Positions 8,632 through 18,740 of a stretch of DNA of 21,949 bases are shown here, in pieces. Within the stretch, counting starts at the first letter, position 1. Every line of letters starts with the position of its first letter. The notes under the pieces were generated by a model that was given only the letters and a program-made list of their open reading frames with translations, had not been told where the DNA came from and searched no databases. The position numbers and the translations under genes were made by a program. The stretch is from Sulfuritalea sp. (GTDB taxonomy: Bacteria; Pseudomonadota; Gammaproteobacteria; Burkholderiales; Rhodocyclaceae). Where the stretch lies: the NCBI GenBank assembly GCA_022843505.1, contig JALHNN010000003.1, positions 1 to 21,949 of the forward strand, given 5' to 3'.

Positions 8632-9633
8632 ATGACCCCCAGCCAGATCGTCAAGTTCCTCGACCAGCATGTGGTCGGCCAGGAAGAGGCCAAGCGGCAG
8701 CTCGCCGTGGCCGTGTATACCCATTACCGCAAGATCGCCCTGGCGGCGCCGGAAAAGCTCGACATCATCAAGAGCAACGTGCTCCTGATCGGGCCGACCG
8801 GCACCGGCAAGACCCTGCTCTGCGAAACCCTGTCGCGGGTGCTCGACGTGCCCTTCGTCACCGCCAACGCCACCTCGCTGGCGCAGAGCGAATACGTCAA
8901 CGACGAAATCGTCGCCATTCTCGAGCGCCTGATCGACAAGGCCGAGGGCGACGTGGCCCGCGCCCAGCGCGGCATCGTCTTCATCGACGAGATCGACAAG
9001 CTCAAGGTCAACGAGGCGCAGCAGATGCAGCTGCGCGGCACCTCGGGCGAAGGCGTGCAGCATGCCCTGCTGAAAATCATGGAGGGCGCGCCGGTCAAGC
9101 TCAAGGAAACCGCCTACATCGACACCACGGAAATCCTCTTCATCTGCGGCGGCGCCTTCGTCGGCATCGAGGGCATCCTCGCGCGCACCCATTCCTTCGG
9201 CTTCATCTCGACCTCGGAGGACGACAACCAGAAGCTGCTCGACCGCCTCAATGCCCGCATCAAGCCCACCGACCTGTTCGAATACGGCCTGATCCAGGAG
9301 TTCGCCGGGCGCCTGCCGGTGGTGGCTTCGCTGCTGCCGCTGTCGCGCGAGATGATGGTGCGCATCATGACCGAGCCGAAAAACTCGATCTACCAGCAAT
9401 ATCGCCAGATACTGCAGGATTCGAACGTCGATCTGGTGATCGAACAACTGGTCTTCGAGCAGATCGCCGACCTGGCGATGGAATACAGGGTCGGCGCGCG
9501 CAGCCTGCGCGGCATCTTCGAGGAGATGCTGACGCCGGTGATCTACCTGGTCCCGGACCACCCCGAGGTGAAGCAGGTGCGCATCACTTCGCTGTTCGAG
9601 AACCCGCGCTACATCGGCCAGAAATCGGCGTAG
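8632..9633 (+). CDS. ClpX-like AAA+ unfoldase paralogue lacking the zinc-binding domain
   Basis: A 333-residue HslU/ClpX-class ATPase, shorter than ordinary ClpX (about 420) because it starts directly at the AAA+ core without the N-terminal four-cysteine zinc domain. The ATPase machinery is intact: Walker A GPTGTGKT (54-61), Walker B VFIDE (116-120), the box VII arginine R227 in EFAGRLPVV, and sensor 2 GARSLR (288-293). Other parts differ from ClpX. The pore-1 loop, normally GYVG, reads EYVN (87-90), and the RKH loop is missing between about 151 and 163. The ClpP-docking IGF tripeptide is FGF (189-191), which keeps hydrophobic character. It therefore probably hydrolyses ATP, but its grip on substrates and adaptor use should differ. 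It follows the acyl-CoA synthetase by 16 bases without a clear ribosome site. It is not the housekeeping clpX, which normally neighbours clpP and lon. Confidence 0.88.
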   Translation: MTPSQIVKFLDQHVVGQEEAKRQLAVAVYTHYRKIALAAPEKLDIIKSNVLLIGPTGTGKTLLCETLSRVLDVPFVTANATSLAQSEYVNDEIVAILERLIDKAEGDVARAQRGIVFIDEIDKLKVNEAQQMQLRGTSGEGVQHALLKIMEGAPVKLKETAYIDTTEILFICGGAFVGIEGILARTHSFGFISTSEDDNQKLLDRLNARIKPTDLFEYGLIQEFAGRLPVVASLLPLSREMMVRIMTEPKNSIYQQYRQILQDSNVDLVIEQLVFEQIADLAMEYRVGARSLRGIFEEMLTPVIYLVPDHPEVKQVRITSLFENPRYIGQKSA

Positions 9634-9676
9634 CGCGGGCGCCGACTTTCAAGCCGGCAAGGGCCTGCGCGGCCGA

Positions 9677-9705
9677 TTGTGCGCGACGCGGCTTTGTTGG
9701 ATAAT
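9677..9705 (+). promoter_or_regulatory. Candidate sigma-70 promoter of the dehydrogenase-hydratase gene
   Basis: TTGTGC (9677-9682) and GATAAT (9700-9705) are separated by exactly 17 bases. The predicted start is near 9712, inside the inverted repeat at 9709-9725, so a repressor bound there would block initiation. Confidence 0.55.
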
Positions 9706-9708
9706 TCT

Positions 9709-9725
9709 TTGTATACCGCATACAA
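9709..9725. promoter_or_regulatory. Operator-like inverted repeat over the transcription start
   Basis: TTGTATACCGCATACAA is a perfect 6-bp inverted repeat with a 5-bp centre. It lies between the -10 box and the AAGGA ribosome site (9724-9728) of the downstream gene. The form suits a dimeric TetR- or GntR-family regulator. It does not match the palindrome next to the tetR gene at 12338, so the regulator is unknown. Confidence 0.5.
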
Positions 9726-9736
9726 GGAATTCCGCC

Positions 9737-11749
9737 ATGACCGCCCGCCACGCCAATCCGCTGCTTGCCACCCCTGCCCGCCCCCTGCCGCGCGCCGTCG
9801 CGATCATCGGCGCCGGCACCATCGGCCCGGACATCGGCTACTACCTGAAGAGCGCAATCCCCGGACTCAAGCTCTATCTCGTCGACGTCAACCAGAAGGC
9901 GGTCGAAGCCGCCCTGCTGCGCTTTGCCGACTACTCCAAGAAGGCCGTGGCACGCGGCAAAATGAGCGAAGCCGAGGCCAAGGACGTGATCCACAACCTC
10001 TACGGCACCATGGATTACGCCGACATCGCCGATGCCGACTGGGTGATCGAGGCCGCCACCGAGAACCTGCCGCTGAAGCGCAGGATTTTCGCCCAGATCG
10101 AGGCCGTGGTGCGACCCGACGCGCTGATCACCTCGAACACCAGTTCGCTGCCGGCGCAGATGATCTTTTCCGAGATGAAGCACCCCGGGCGCGCCACCGT
10201 GACCCACTTCTTCGCCCCGGCCTGGCGCAACCCGGCGGTCGAGGTGATCGAGTGGGACAAGTGCGATCCGGCGGTGGTGGACTACCTGCGCTGGGCCTTC
10301 TGCATGACGGGCAAGGTGCCGCTGCTCACCGCTGACGTCGCCTGCTTCATGCTCGATCGCATTTTCGACAACTGGTGCAACGAATCCGCGCTGCTGCTCG
10401 ACCGCGCCACCGCCGCCGAGATCGACAGCGTGGCCGCGGAGTTCGTCCATGCCGGCCCCTTTTTCGTGCTCAACCTGGCGCACGGCAACCCCATCATCAC
10501 CGAGACCAACACCCTGCAGGCCGAGATGGAGGGCCCGCACTACGACCCGGCGCCGATCTTCAAGTCGGTGGACAGCTGGGTCACGGTGCCGCCTGGCAAG
10601 AAGGTCGAGGTCGCCCCCGCCACCGCCCAGGCCGTGCGCCAGCGCCTGCTGGGCATCCTGTTTTCGCAAAGCGTGGACATCGTCGACCGCAGGATCGGCG
10701 AGCCCGCCGACCTCGACCTCGGCTGCCGCCTGGCGCTGGGCTTCAAGCACGGGCCGCTGGACCTGATGCGCATGCTGGGCGAGCAGACCACCGGCGAGGC
10801 CCTGATCCGCCTGCGCACGGAACGCGCCGGCATGCCCATGCCGACGCGGCCCTTCGACGCCTACCAGGGCTTCCTGCGCCACATCCTGGTCGACGACATC
10901 GGCGACGTGAAGCTCATCACCCTGCGCCGCCCCGAGGCGATGAACGCGCTGCACGACGAGATGAACAACGAGATCCTCTCCGTGATCCAGCGCTTCGAGA
11001 ACGACCCCAAGGTCACCGGTTTCGTCATCACCGGCTACGGCACCAAGGCCTTCTGCGCCGGCGGCGATATCGGCCGCTTCGTGGACATGCTGGGCGACGC
11101 CGAGGCTTCGGCGCAGTACGCGCGCGACTGCTCGCGCCTGCTGGTGCATCTGGACCAGATGAAGAAGCCGGTGGTCGCGGCGCTCAACGGGATCGCCCTG
11201 GGCGGCGGCTTCGAGCTCGCCTCGCGCTGCCACAGCATCGTCGCCCTGAAGCGCGCCTGGATCCAGATGCCCGAGGTGACGCTGGGCATCACCCACGGCA
11301 TCGGCGCCATGGCCGTGCCCTACCGCCGCTGGCCGCACGCGGCGCACACCTTCAACGCCATGCTGCGCACGGCGGAACGCCTGAAGGCGACGCGTGCCCA
11401 TGAACTGGGCATCATCGACGGCCTCGCCGACGACGTCGACCACCTGGTGGCGATGGCGGTCGCCCGCGCCCGCGAACTCTCCGGCAAGGTGAAGCCGATC
11501 GGCGACGATCCGGTGCAGGTCACCATCGATCCGGTCGAGGCGCGCGCCGCCAGCGGTCAGGTGCTCAGCCGCGAGTGCATCGAACTCATGGAACGCTCCA
11601 TCCTCGAAGCCGCGGCGGCGGCGAGTTTCGCCGAGGCACTGGAAGTCGGCTACCGCTCGTTCGGCCTCTCCGCCTGCATCGACAGCGCGCGCGAAGGCAT
11701 CACCGCCTTCAAGGAAAAGCGCACGCCGGACTTCAGCAAGACCAGGTAG
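9737..11749 (+). CDS. Bifunctional 3-hydroxyacyl-CoA dehydrogenase / enoyl-CoA hydratase (dehydrogenase domain first)
   Basis: A fused beta-oxidation enzyme of 670 residues predicted to hydrate an enoyl-CoA and oxidise the resulting 3-hydroxyacyl-CoA with NAD. The N-terminal Rossmann motif is GAGTIG (25-30). The dehydrogenase catalytic histidine is H157 in THFFAP, and a 3HCDH C-terminal domain follows to about 370. The crotonase domain starts near 390, with oxyanion-hole sequences AFCAGGD and ALGGGFELA. Both hydratase glutamates are present, E493 and E513, 20 residues apart as in rat enoyl-CoA hydratase. The domain order is opposite to FadB/FadJ. The ATG at 9737 has AAGGA eight bases upstream; an upstream in-frame extension to 9677 lies in the promoter. 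The stop codon lies inside a REP-like hairpin. With the acyl-CoA synthetase upstream it suggests an acyl-CoA degradation locus; the substrate is unknown. Confidence 0.93.
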   Translation: MTARHANPLLATPARPLPRAVAIIGAGTIGPDIGYYLKSAIPGLKLYLVDVNQKAVEAALLRFADYSKKAVARGKMSEAEAKDVIHNLYGTMDYADIADADWVIEAATENLPLKRRIFAQIEAVVRPDALITSNTSSLPAQMIFSEMKHPGRATVTHFFAPAWRNPAVEVIEWDKCDPAVVDYLRWAFCMTGKVPLLTADVACFMLDRIFDNWCNESALLLDRATAAEIDSVAAEFVHAGPFFVLNLAHGNPIITETNTLQAEMEGPHYDPAPIFKSVDSWVTVPPGKKVEVAPATAQAVRQRLLGILFSQSVDIVDRRIGEPADLDLGCRLALGFKHGPLDLMRMLGEQTTGEALIRLRTERAGMPMPTRPFDAYQGFLRHILVDDIGDVKLITLRRPEAMNALHDEMNNEILSVIQRFENDPKVTGFVITGYGTKAFCAGGDIGRFVDMLGDAEASAQYARDCSRLLVHLDQMKKPVVAALNGIALGGGFELASRCHSIVALKRAWIQMPEVTLGITHGIGAMAVPYRRWPHAAHTFNAMLRTAERLKATRAHELGIIDGLADDVDHLVAMAVARARELSGKVKPIGDDPVQVTIDPVEARAASGQVLSRECIELMERSILEAAAAASFAEALEVGYRSFGLSACIDSAREGITAFKEKRTPDFSKTR

Positions 11750-11797
11750 GAGCCAGCTTGCTGGCGATCTCCCGCTTCGCCAGCAAGCCCGCCCTAC
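11746..11797. repeat. REP-like palindromic element, likely bidirectional terminator
   Basis: The element is bounded by GTAGG (11746-11750) and CCTAC (11793-11797). Inside are perfect 12-bp arms GCTTGCTGGCGA (11756-11767) and their complement (11777-11788) around a 9-base loop. The style, GTAGGAGC followed by a hairpin and CCCTACA, resembles bacterial REP/REPIN sequences. It sits between convergent genes and supplies the TAG stop of both. There is no T-tract, so a terminator role is inferred from the stem and position. Confidence 0.7.
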
Positions 11798-12261
11798 AGG
11801 CCGAGGTCGCTCAGTCCCGGGTGGTCGTCCGGACGGCGTCCGAGCGGCCAGTGGAACTTGCGCTCGGACTCCTTGATCGGCAGGTCGTTGATGCTGGCGA
11901 AGCGCCGCATCATGAAGCCCTGCTCGTTGAACTCCCAGTTCTCGTTGCCGTAGGCGCGGAACCAGTTGCCGGAATCGTCGTGGCATTCGTAGGCGAAGCG
12001 CACGGCGATGCGGTTGCCGGCGCAGGCCCAGAGCTCCTTGATCAGGCGGTAGTCCAGTTCCTTCGCCCACTTGCGCTGCAGGAACTGTTTCACCTGTTCG
12101 CGGCCCACCGGAAACTCGGCGCGATTGCGCCAGCGCGTGTCCTCGGTATAGACCAGCACCACGCGGTCCGGGTCGCGCGTGTTCCACGCGTCTTCGGCCA
12201 TGCGCACCTTCTGCGCGGCGGTTTCCGGGGTGAAGGGGGGAAGTGGGGGCTTGGTCTCCAT
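11794..12261 (-). CDS. DUF1348 family NTF2-like (SnoaL-fold) protein
   Basis: A small cytoplasmic protein of 155 residues in the DUF1348 group of NTF2-like alpha/beta-barrel proteins; the biochemical role of this family is not established. Family features seen are AEDAWNTRDP near the start, YTEDTRWRNRAEF, FAYECHD, and the ending FHWPLGRRPDDHPGLSDLGL. The length is near the usual one. The ATG at 12261 is preceded by GAGGAG at good spacing; an in-frame extension to 12309 would run into the promoter. It is divergent from the tetR gene and shares its palindromic operator, so it is the likely target of that repressor. Its last codon and stop fall in the REP-like element without disturbing the family's usual C-terminus. 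Confidence 0.88.
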   Translation of the reverse strand: METKPPLPPFTPETAAQKVRMAEDAWNTRDPDRVVLVYTEDTRWRNRAEFPVGREQVKQFLQRKWAKELDYRLIKELWACAGNRIAVRFAYECHDDSGNWFRAYGNENWEFNEQGFMMRRFASINDLPIKESERKFHWPLGRRPDDHPGLSDLGL

Positions 12262-12300
12262 GCGGCGCTCCTCGCTGTTTTCGGGTGGGGATCGGCGCAG

Positions 12301-12331
12301 GATATACAAAGTAGACAGATCTGTCTACAAT
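12301..12331. promoter_or_regulatory. Overlapping divergent promoters with perfect 18-bp palindromic operator
   Basis: GTAGACAGATCTGTCTAC at 12311-12328 is a perfect palindrome. For tetR (plus), TATACA (12303-12308) and TACAAT (12326-12331) have a 17-base spacer that holds most of the palindrome. For the DUF1348 gene (minus), TTGTAG (12330-12325) and TATATC (12306-12301) have an 18-base spacer. A dimer bound here would cover both promoters, the usual arrangement for an autoregulating TetR repressor. Confidence 0.75.
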
Positions 12332-12337
12332 GGTGGC

Positions 12338-12901
12338 ATGACCAGTCCGGACATCCCTGCACCGGGCGCGCGCGAACGCATCCTGCTCGCCGCCCACGAC
12401 CTGTTCTACCGCGAGGGCATCCGTGCCACGGGCATCGACCGCGTGATCGCCGAGTCGGGCGTGGCCAAGCTCAGCTTCTACCGCCACTACCCGAGCAAGA
12501 ACGACCTGGTGCTGGCCTTCCTCGACCATCGCCACGCACGCTGGATGGCCTGGTTCGAGGAGGCGCTGGCGCGCCACGGCGGGACGCCGCAGGCCCTGGT
12601 GCCGGCGCTCAAGGAATGGTTGGCCAGCGCAGGCTTTCGCGGCTGCGCCTTCATCAACAGCGTCGGCGAACTCGGCGAGGCCCTGCCGCAGGTGAATGAG
12701 CTCACGCGCCGCCACAAGGCCGACATGGCGAAGGCCATCGCCGCCCTGCTGCCGCCGTCCCCCCGGCGCCGACTCCTCGCCGCGGACCTCGCCACGGCGG
12801 TTGACGGCGCCATTATCCGCGCCCAGTACGACGACGATCCGAAGCCCGCGCTGGCCTCGCTGCGCAGGATCGTGGCCGCGCTGACTAGGCCTGCTGCCTG
12901 A
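12338..12901 (+). CDS. TetR/AcrR family transcriptional regulator
   Basis: A ligand-responsive repressor of 187 residues. The N-terminal helix-turn-helix (about 11-57) reads ARERILLAAHDLFYREG, then ATGIDRVIAESGV and SFYRHYPSKNDL, typical of the family. The C-terminal ligand and dimer domain gives no clue to the inducer. The ATG at 12338 lies seven bases after the -10 box TACAAT, with no Shine-Dalgarno, so the mRNA may be leaderless. A longer in-frame reading upstream passes through the promoter and was rejected. It is divergent from the DUF1348 gene with a shared palindrome between them. Its 3' end overlaps the convergent RraA-like gene by 17 bases. Confidence 0.93.
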   Translation: MTSPDIPAPGARERILLAAHDLFYREGIRATGIDRVIAESGVAKLSFYRHYPSKNDLVLAFLDHRHARWMAWFEEALARHGGTPQALVPALKEWLASAGFRGCAFINSVGELGEALPQVNELTRRHKADMAKAIAALLPPSPRRRLLAADLATAVDGAIIRAQYDDDPKPALASLRRIVAALTRPAA

Positions 12902-13607
12902 CCCAGGCGGCATAGCGCGCCCGGGTCGCCTCGTCGGGCGGATACAGCCCCGGCAGGGGCACGCCGCGCGCGACCTCGCCCATGATCCAGCCCTCGAAGC
13001 GCTCCTGTTCAACGGCCTCGGGGATCACGGCCTCGAGCAATGCGGCCGGAATCACCACGGCGCCGTCGGCGTCGGCGACGATGACATCATTGGGGAAGAC
13101 GGCGACGCCGCCGCAGCCGATCGGCTCCTGCCAGCCGACAAAGGTCAGCCCGGCCACCGAGGCCGGCGCCGCCGTACCCTGGCACCAGACCGGGAGTTGC
13201 GAGCCGAGCACGCCCTCGATGTCGCGCACCACGCCGTCGCTCACCAGCGCCGTCACGCCACGCTTGACCATGCGCGAGCAGAGGATGTCGCCGAAGATGC
13301 CGGCGTCCGTGACGCCCATCGCGTCGACCAACGCGATACAGCCCTTCGGCATGGCCTCGATCGCCGCCCGGGTCGAGATCGGCGAGCCCCACGATGCCGG
13401 CGTCGCCAGGTCTTCGCGCGCCGGCACGAAGCGCAGCGTGAAGGCGCGCCCCGCCAGGCGCTGCGCATGGGCCTGCAGCGGCCGCGCGCCGCGCAGCCAG
13501 ACATTGCGCAGCCCCTTCTTCAGCAGCACCGTGGTCAGCGTCGCCGTGGTCACGCCGGAGAGGACGCGGACGACTTCGGCATCGAGCGGCAGCGGATCGG
13601 TTCCCAT
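12885..13607 (-). CDS. RraA family protein (ribonuclease regulator / HMG aldolase-like)
   Basis: A 240-residue member of the RraA fold. The family includes the RNase E inhibitor RraA and metal-dependent 4-hydroxy-4-methyl-2-oxoglutarate / oxaloacetate-type aldolases. The active-site region is visible: GIFGDILCSRMVKRGV (103-118), then SDGVVRDIEG (123-132) with R128 and D129. The protein is longer than E. coli RraA (about 160) and resembles the 230-240-residue form often named regulator RraA in annotations. An aldolase or related lyase is as likely as RNase control. The ATG at 13607 has a strong AAAGGA upstream and lies 11 bases after the aminopeptidase stop, indicating cotranscription. A longer frame to 14309 is antisense noise across the aminopeptidase. 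Confidence 0.88.
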   Translation of the reverse strand: MGTDPLPLDAEVVRVLSGVTTATLTTVLLKKGLRNVWLRGARPLQAHAQRLAGRAFTLRFVPAREDLATPASWGSPISTRAAIEAMPKGCIALVDAMGVTDAGIFGDILCSRMVKRGVTALVSDGVVRDIEGVLGSQLPVWCQGTAAPASVAGLTFVGWQEPIGCGGVAVFPNDVIVADADGAVVIPAALLEAVIPEAVEQERFEGWIMGEVARGVPLPGLYPPDEATRARYAAWVRQQA

Positions 13608-13618
13608 GTCCGTTCCTT

Positions 13619-14923
13619 TCAGCTCGCGCAGACCGCGCCCAGCGCCGCGATCATCAAAGCCGGATCTGCCGCGCCGGCGCTTTCGCGCGCGCTGTGCATG
13701 GCCCACATCGGCGAGCCGACATCGACGCTGGGCACCCCGAGGCGCGCGGCGACGATGGGGCCGATGGTGCTGCCGCAGCCCAGGTTGCTGCGGTGGGAAT
13801 ACTGCTGGCAGGGTACGCCGGCGGTTTCGCAGGCTGCCATGAAACGGGCGGCGGTCTCGGCGCCGGTGGCATAGCGCTGGTTGGCGTTGGTCTTGATCAC
13901 CGGGCCGCCATTGACCCTGACCTTGTGGTCCGGTTCGTAGGCGGCCGGGAAATTCGGGTGGTAGGCGTGCGCCATGTCGGCGCTGACGAAAAAGCTCTGC
14001 GACAGCGCGCGACGCCGGTCTTCGTCGTCGAGTCCGAGCGCGATGCCGATGCGCGCCAGCACGTCGCCGACGAAGCTGCCGCCCGCCCCCGCAGCGCTCT
14101 CGCTGCCGACTTCCTCGTGGTCGAACAGCGCCGCGACGCAGGTGGCCGACGGTGCATCGACGCCGGCCAGGGCCGACAAGGCGGCATGGCAGGACGCCAG
14201 GTTGTCGAGCTGGCGGCTGGCGATGAACTCGCCGTCGGCGCCCCAGAGGCTGCCGGGCTGCACGTCGTAGGCGGCCAGTTCCCAGCTCAGCAGCTCCGCC
14301 GCCGCGCACCCGGCGGCATCGGCCAGCAGCGTGCGCAGGCGCGCGTCGGGATTCCCGCCTTCGCCCGACAGACCCAGCAGCAGCGGCAGTTCGGTCTGCT
14401 TGTCAAATTTCAGGCCCTGCTCGTTGACCTCGCGGTTCATGTGTATCGCCAGGTTGGGCAGGCGCAGCAGCGGCCGTCTTGCGTCAAGCAGGCGCGCCTC
14501 GGTTCCATCCGCCGTGCGCAGGATGACGCGGCCGGCCAGACCCAGGTCGCGGTCGGCGAAGGTCGCCAGGATCGGCCCGCCATAGACTTCGACGCCGAGC
14601 CGGAGCAGGCCTTCGTTCTCCGACGCCGGGCGCGGCTTGAGGCGCAGGCCGGGGGAATCGGTATGGGCGCCGATGATGCGGAATCCCGCCTCGGCAATCG
14701 GCCGGCTGCCAACCACGAAGGCGATCAGCGAGGCGCCGCCGCGCAGCACGTAGTGCCGCGCCCCGGACTGCAGCGACCAGCGCGCAGCCTCCTCCAGTCG
14801 AGTGAATCCGGCCGCCTGCAGTCGCCTTTCGGCATTCGCCGCGGCATGCCAGGGGCTGGGGCTGGCGTCGATGTAGGAAATCAGGTCGAGCGCGGTGGCG
14901 CGGACAGTGTCGGGCAGTGGCAT
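13619..14923 (-). CDS. apeB: M18 family aminopeptidase
   Basis: A cytoplasmic zinc metalloaminopeptidase of 434 residues, the usual length for bacterial M18 enzymes, which remove N-terminal (often acidic) residues from peptides. By motif comparison with yeast and human M18 enzymes, all catalytic positions are present: H87 in GAHTDSPG, D240 in SRQLDN, E270 and E271 in FDHEEVGS, D316 in SADMAHA, and H410 in PMWAMHSARE. The ATG at 14923 begins the standard PLPDTVRATALDL start. A frame extension to 15001 adds 26 residues with no family match. The Shine-Dalgarno is weak. It is followed by the RraA-like gene after 11 bases. It has no evident link to the arx operon located upstream on the same strand. 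Confidence 0.95.
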   Translation of the reverse strand: MPLPDTVRATALDLISYIDASPSPWHAAANAERRLQAAGFTRLEEAARWSLQSGARHYVLRGGASLIAFVVGSRPIAEAGFRIIGAHTDSPGLRLKPRPASENEGLLRLGVEVYGGPILATFADRDLGLAGRVILRTADGTEARLLDARRPLLRLPNLAIHMNREVNEQGLKFDKQTELPLLLGLSGEGGNPDARLRTLLADAAGCAAAELLSWELAAYDVQPGSLWGADGEFIASRQLDNLASCHAALSALAGVDAPSATCVAALFDHEEVGSESAAGAGGSFVGDVLARIGIALGLDDEDRRRALSQSFFVSADMAHAYHPNFPAAYEPDHKVRVNGGPVIKTNANQRYATGAETAARFMAACETAGVPCQQYSHRSNLGCGSTIGPIVAARLGVPSVDVGSPMWAMHSARESAGAADPALMIAALGAVCAS

Positions 14924-14964
14924 GACTGGCTGGGAAGAATGGGCGAGATGCGAAGCATACAAGA

Positions 14965-14985
14965 GGCGGCCGATCGATTGCCGCC
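14965..14985 (-). terminator. Weak hairpin after the response-regulator gene
   Basis: GGCGGC (14965-14970) and GCCGCC (14980-14985) form a 6-bp stem with a 9-base loop, 20 bases beyond the arxR stop. On the minus strand it is followed by TCTTGT, a poor U-tract. It may separate arxXSR from the aminopeptidase pair. Confidence 0.3.
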
Positions 14986-15004
14986 ACAGGATCCGCCGCA
15001 ACCC

Positions 15005-17801
<2,797 letters not shown>

Positions 17802-17805
<4 letters not shown>

Positions 17806-18671
17806 TTGCGGAAGCGCTCCACCGTGCGCGCCATCGTCGCGATGCCGTCGAACAGCGCATCACTGCCGGGGACGAAACCGTCGAGGTTGAGCGACTTGAG
17901 CAAGCGGGCTCCCTGAGCATCCTGCGTCATGGCGAGCAGCACCTGCTGGACGCGCCGGAAGGTTTCTTCGTCAATATTGCTGCGGGCGACGAAAGGCGGG
18001 AAACCGAGCTCGGGAGATCGGCTGACGACCCGGGTCGTTGCCGTGAGGTCGGGGTGCACCCACTCCAGGGTATCCCAGACATAGCCGTCGACCGCGCCGC
18101 CCTGGGCCAGGCCGACGCCGACCGCCTCGATGATCTTGCGGTGACCCCAGGTAAAGAAGCTGCGCGAAAAAAAGGTCGACGGGTTTTCCCCGGCGCGCAG
18201 CAGCTGGTATTGCGGCACCAGGTAGCCCGAGTTGGAATCGGGGTCGGAGTAGGCGAATATCTTCCCGCGCAGGTCGAGCAGCGACGAGGTTGTGCTGTCG
18301 CTGCGCGCCGTGATCAGGTAGGACTGGTAAAGCGGGTTGCCGAAATAAAGGGGCACGGCGAGCAGGCGCATCTCGCGCCGGTAACGGACGTAGGGGTAGC
18401 CGCAGACCCAGGCGAAGTCCAGCTTGCTGCTGCGGACCAGGTCGACGATCTCGCGATAGCTGCCGCGCTGCACGAAGCGCACCGGCATCGAAAGGCGTTC
18501 GGAAAAATAGCCCCTGAGCTGCTTGAGGAATTCCAGCTGGTGGTCGAGGAAGACGGGGGTCAGGCCGATGCTGATCTCGCGCTGTCCGGGCGTTGGCGCG
18601 GCCGTTGCCTTGCCTGCAAGGAAAAGACCGGCAGTGGCGCAGCTCGACTGGAGGAAGCGACGACGGTGCAT
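17802..18671 (-). CDS. arxX: PhnD-like periplasmic binding protein, candidate arsenite sensor ArxX
   Basis: A 289-residue periplasmic solute-binding protein of the phosphate/phosphonate (PhnD) type, here acting with a kinase rather than an ABC transporter, since no permease genes are nearby. The N-terminus MHRRRFLQSS followed by a hydrophobic stretch is a twin-arginine signal, cleaved near ATAA (about 25). Family features include ISIGLTPVF, the LDFAWVCGYPYV segment and SDPDSNSGYLVP. After the signal there is one cysteine only, C90, in that pocket segment. AioX of Agrobacterium, a homologue by role, needs a single cysteine for arsenite binding. The stop overlaps the kinase start by four bases. 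The ATG at 18671 has no good Shine-Dalgarno. Binding of arsenite is inferred. Confidence 0.88.
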
Positions 18672-18698
18672 GGGCTATGCCGGTTATGGGGAACGCAC

Positions 18699-18727
18699 AT
18701 TGTCGGTCGCGCGGGGTCGGCGAACAA
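18699..18727 (-). promoter_or_regulatory. Possible weak sigma-70 promoter of arxXSR
   Basis: On the minus strand, TTGTTC (18727-18722) and GACAAT (18704-18699) are 17 bases apart, with 3/6 and 4/6 consensus matches. Initiation near 18692 would give a leader of about 20 bases. Weak basal expression of the sensor operon would make sense, but the match is poor. Confidence 0.25.
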
Positions 18728-18740
18728 GCCCCGCAGGGAA

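Noticed and set aside
7026..8693. Upstream extension of the cyclase reading frame to 1612 residues
   Set aside because: The added 556 residues are antisense to the acyl-CoA synthetase, have the composition of a shadow frame, and match no domain. The zinc ribbon at 7025 marks a natural start.
9584..13012. Minus-strand frame of 1142 codons
   Set aside because: It crosses the dehydrogenase-hydratase, DUF1348 and tetR genes in a different frame and shows no family features.
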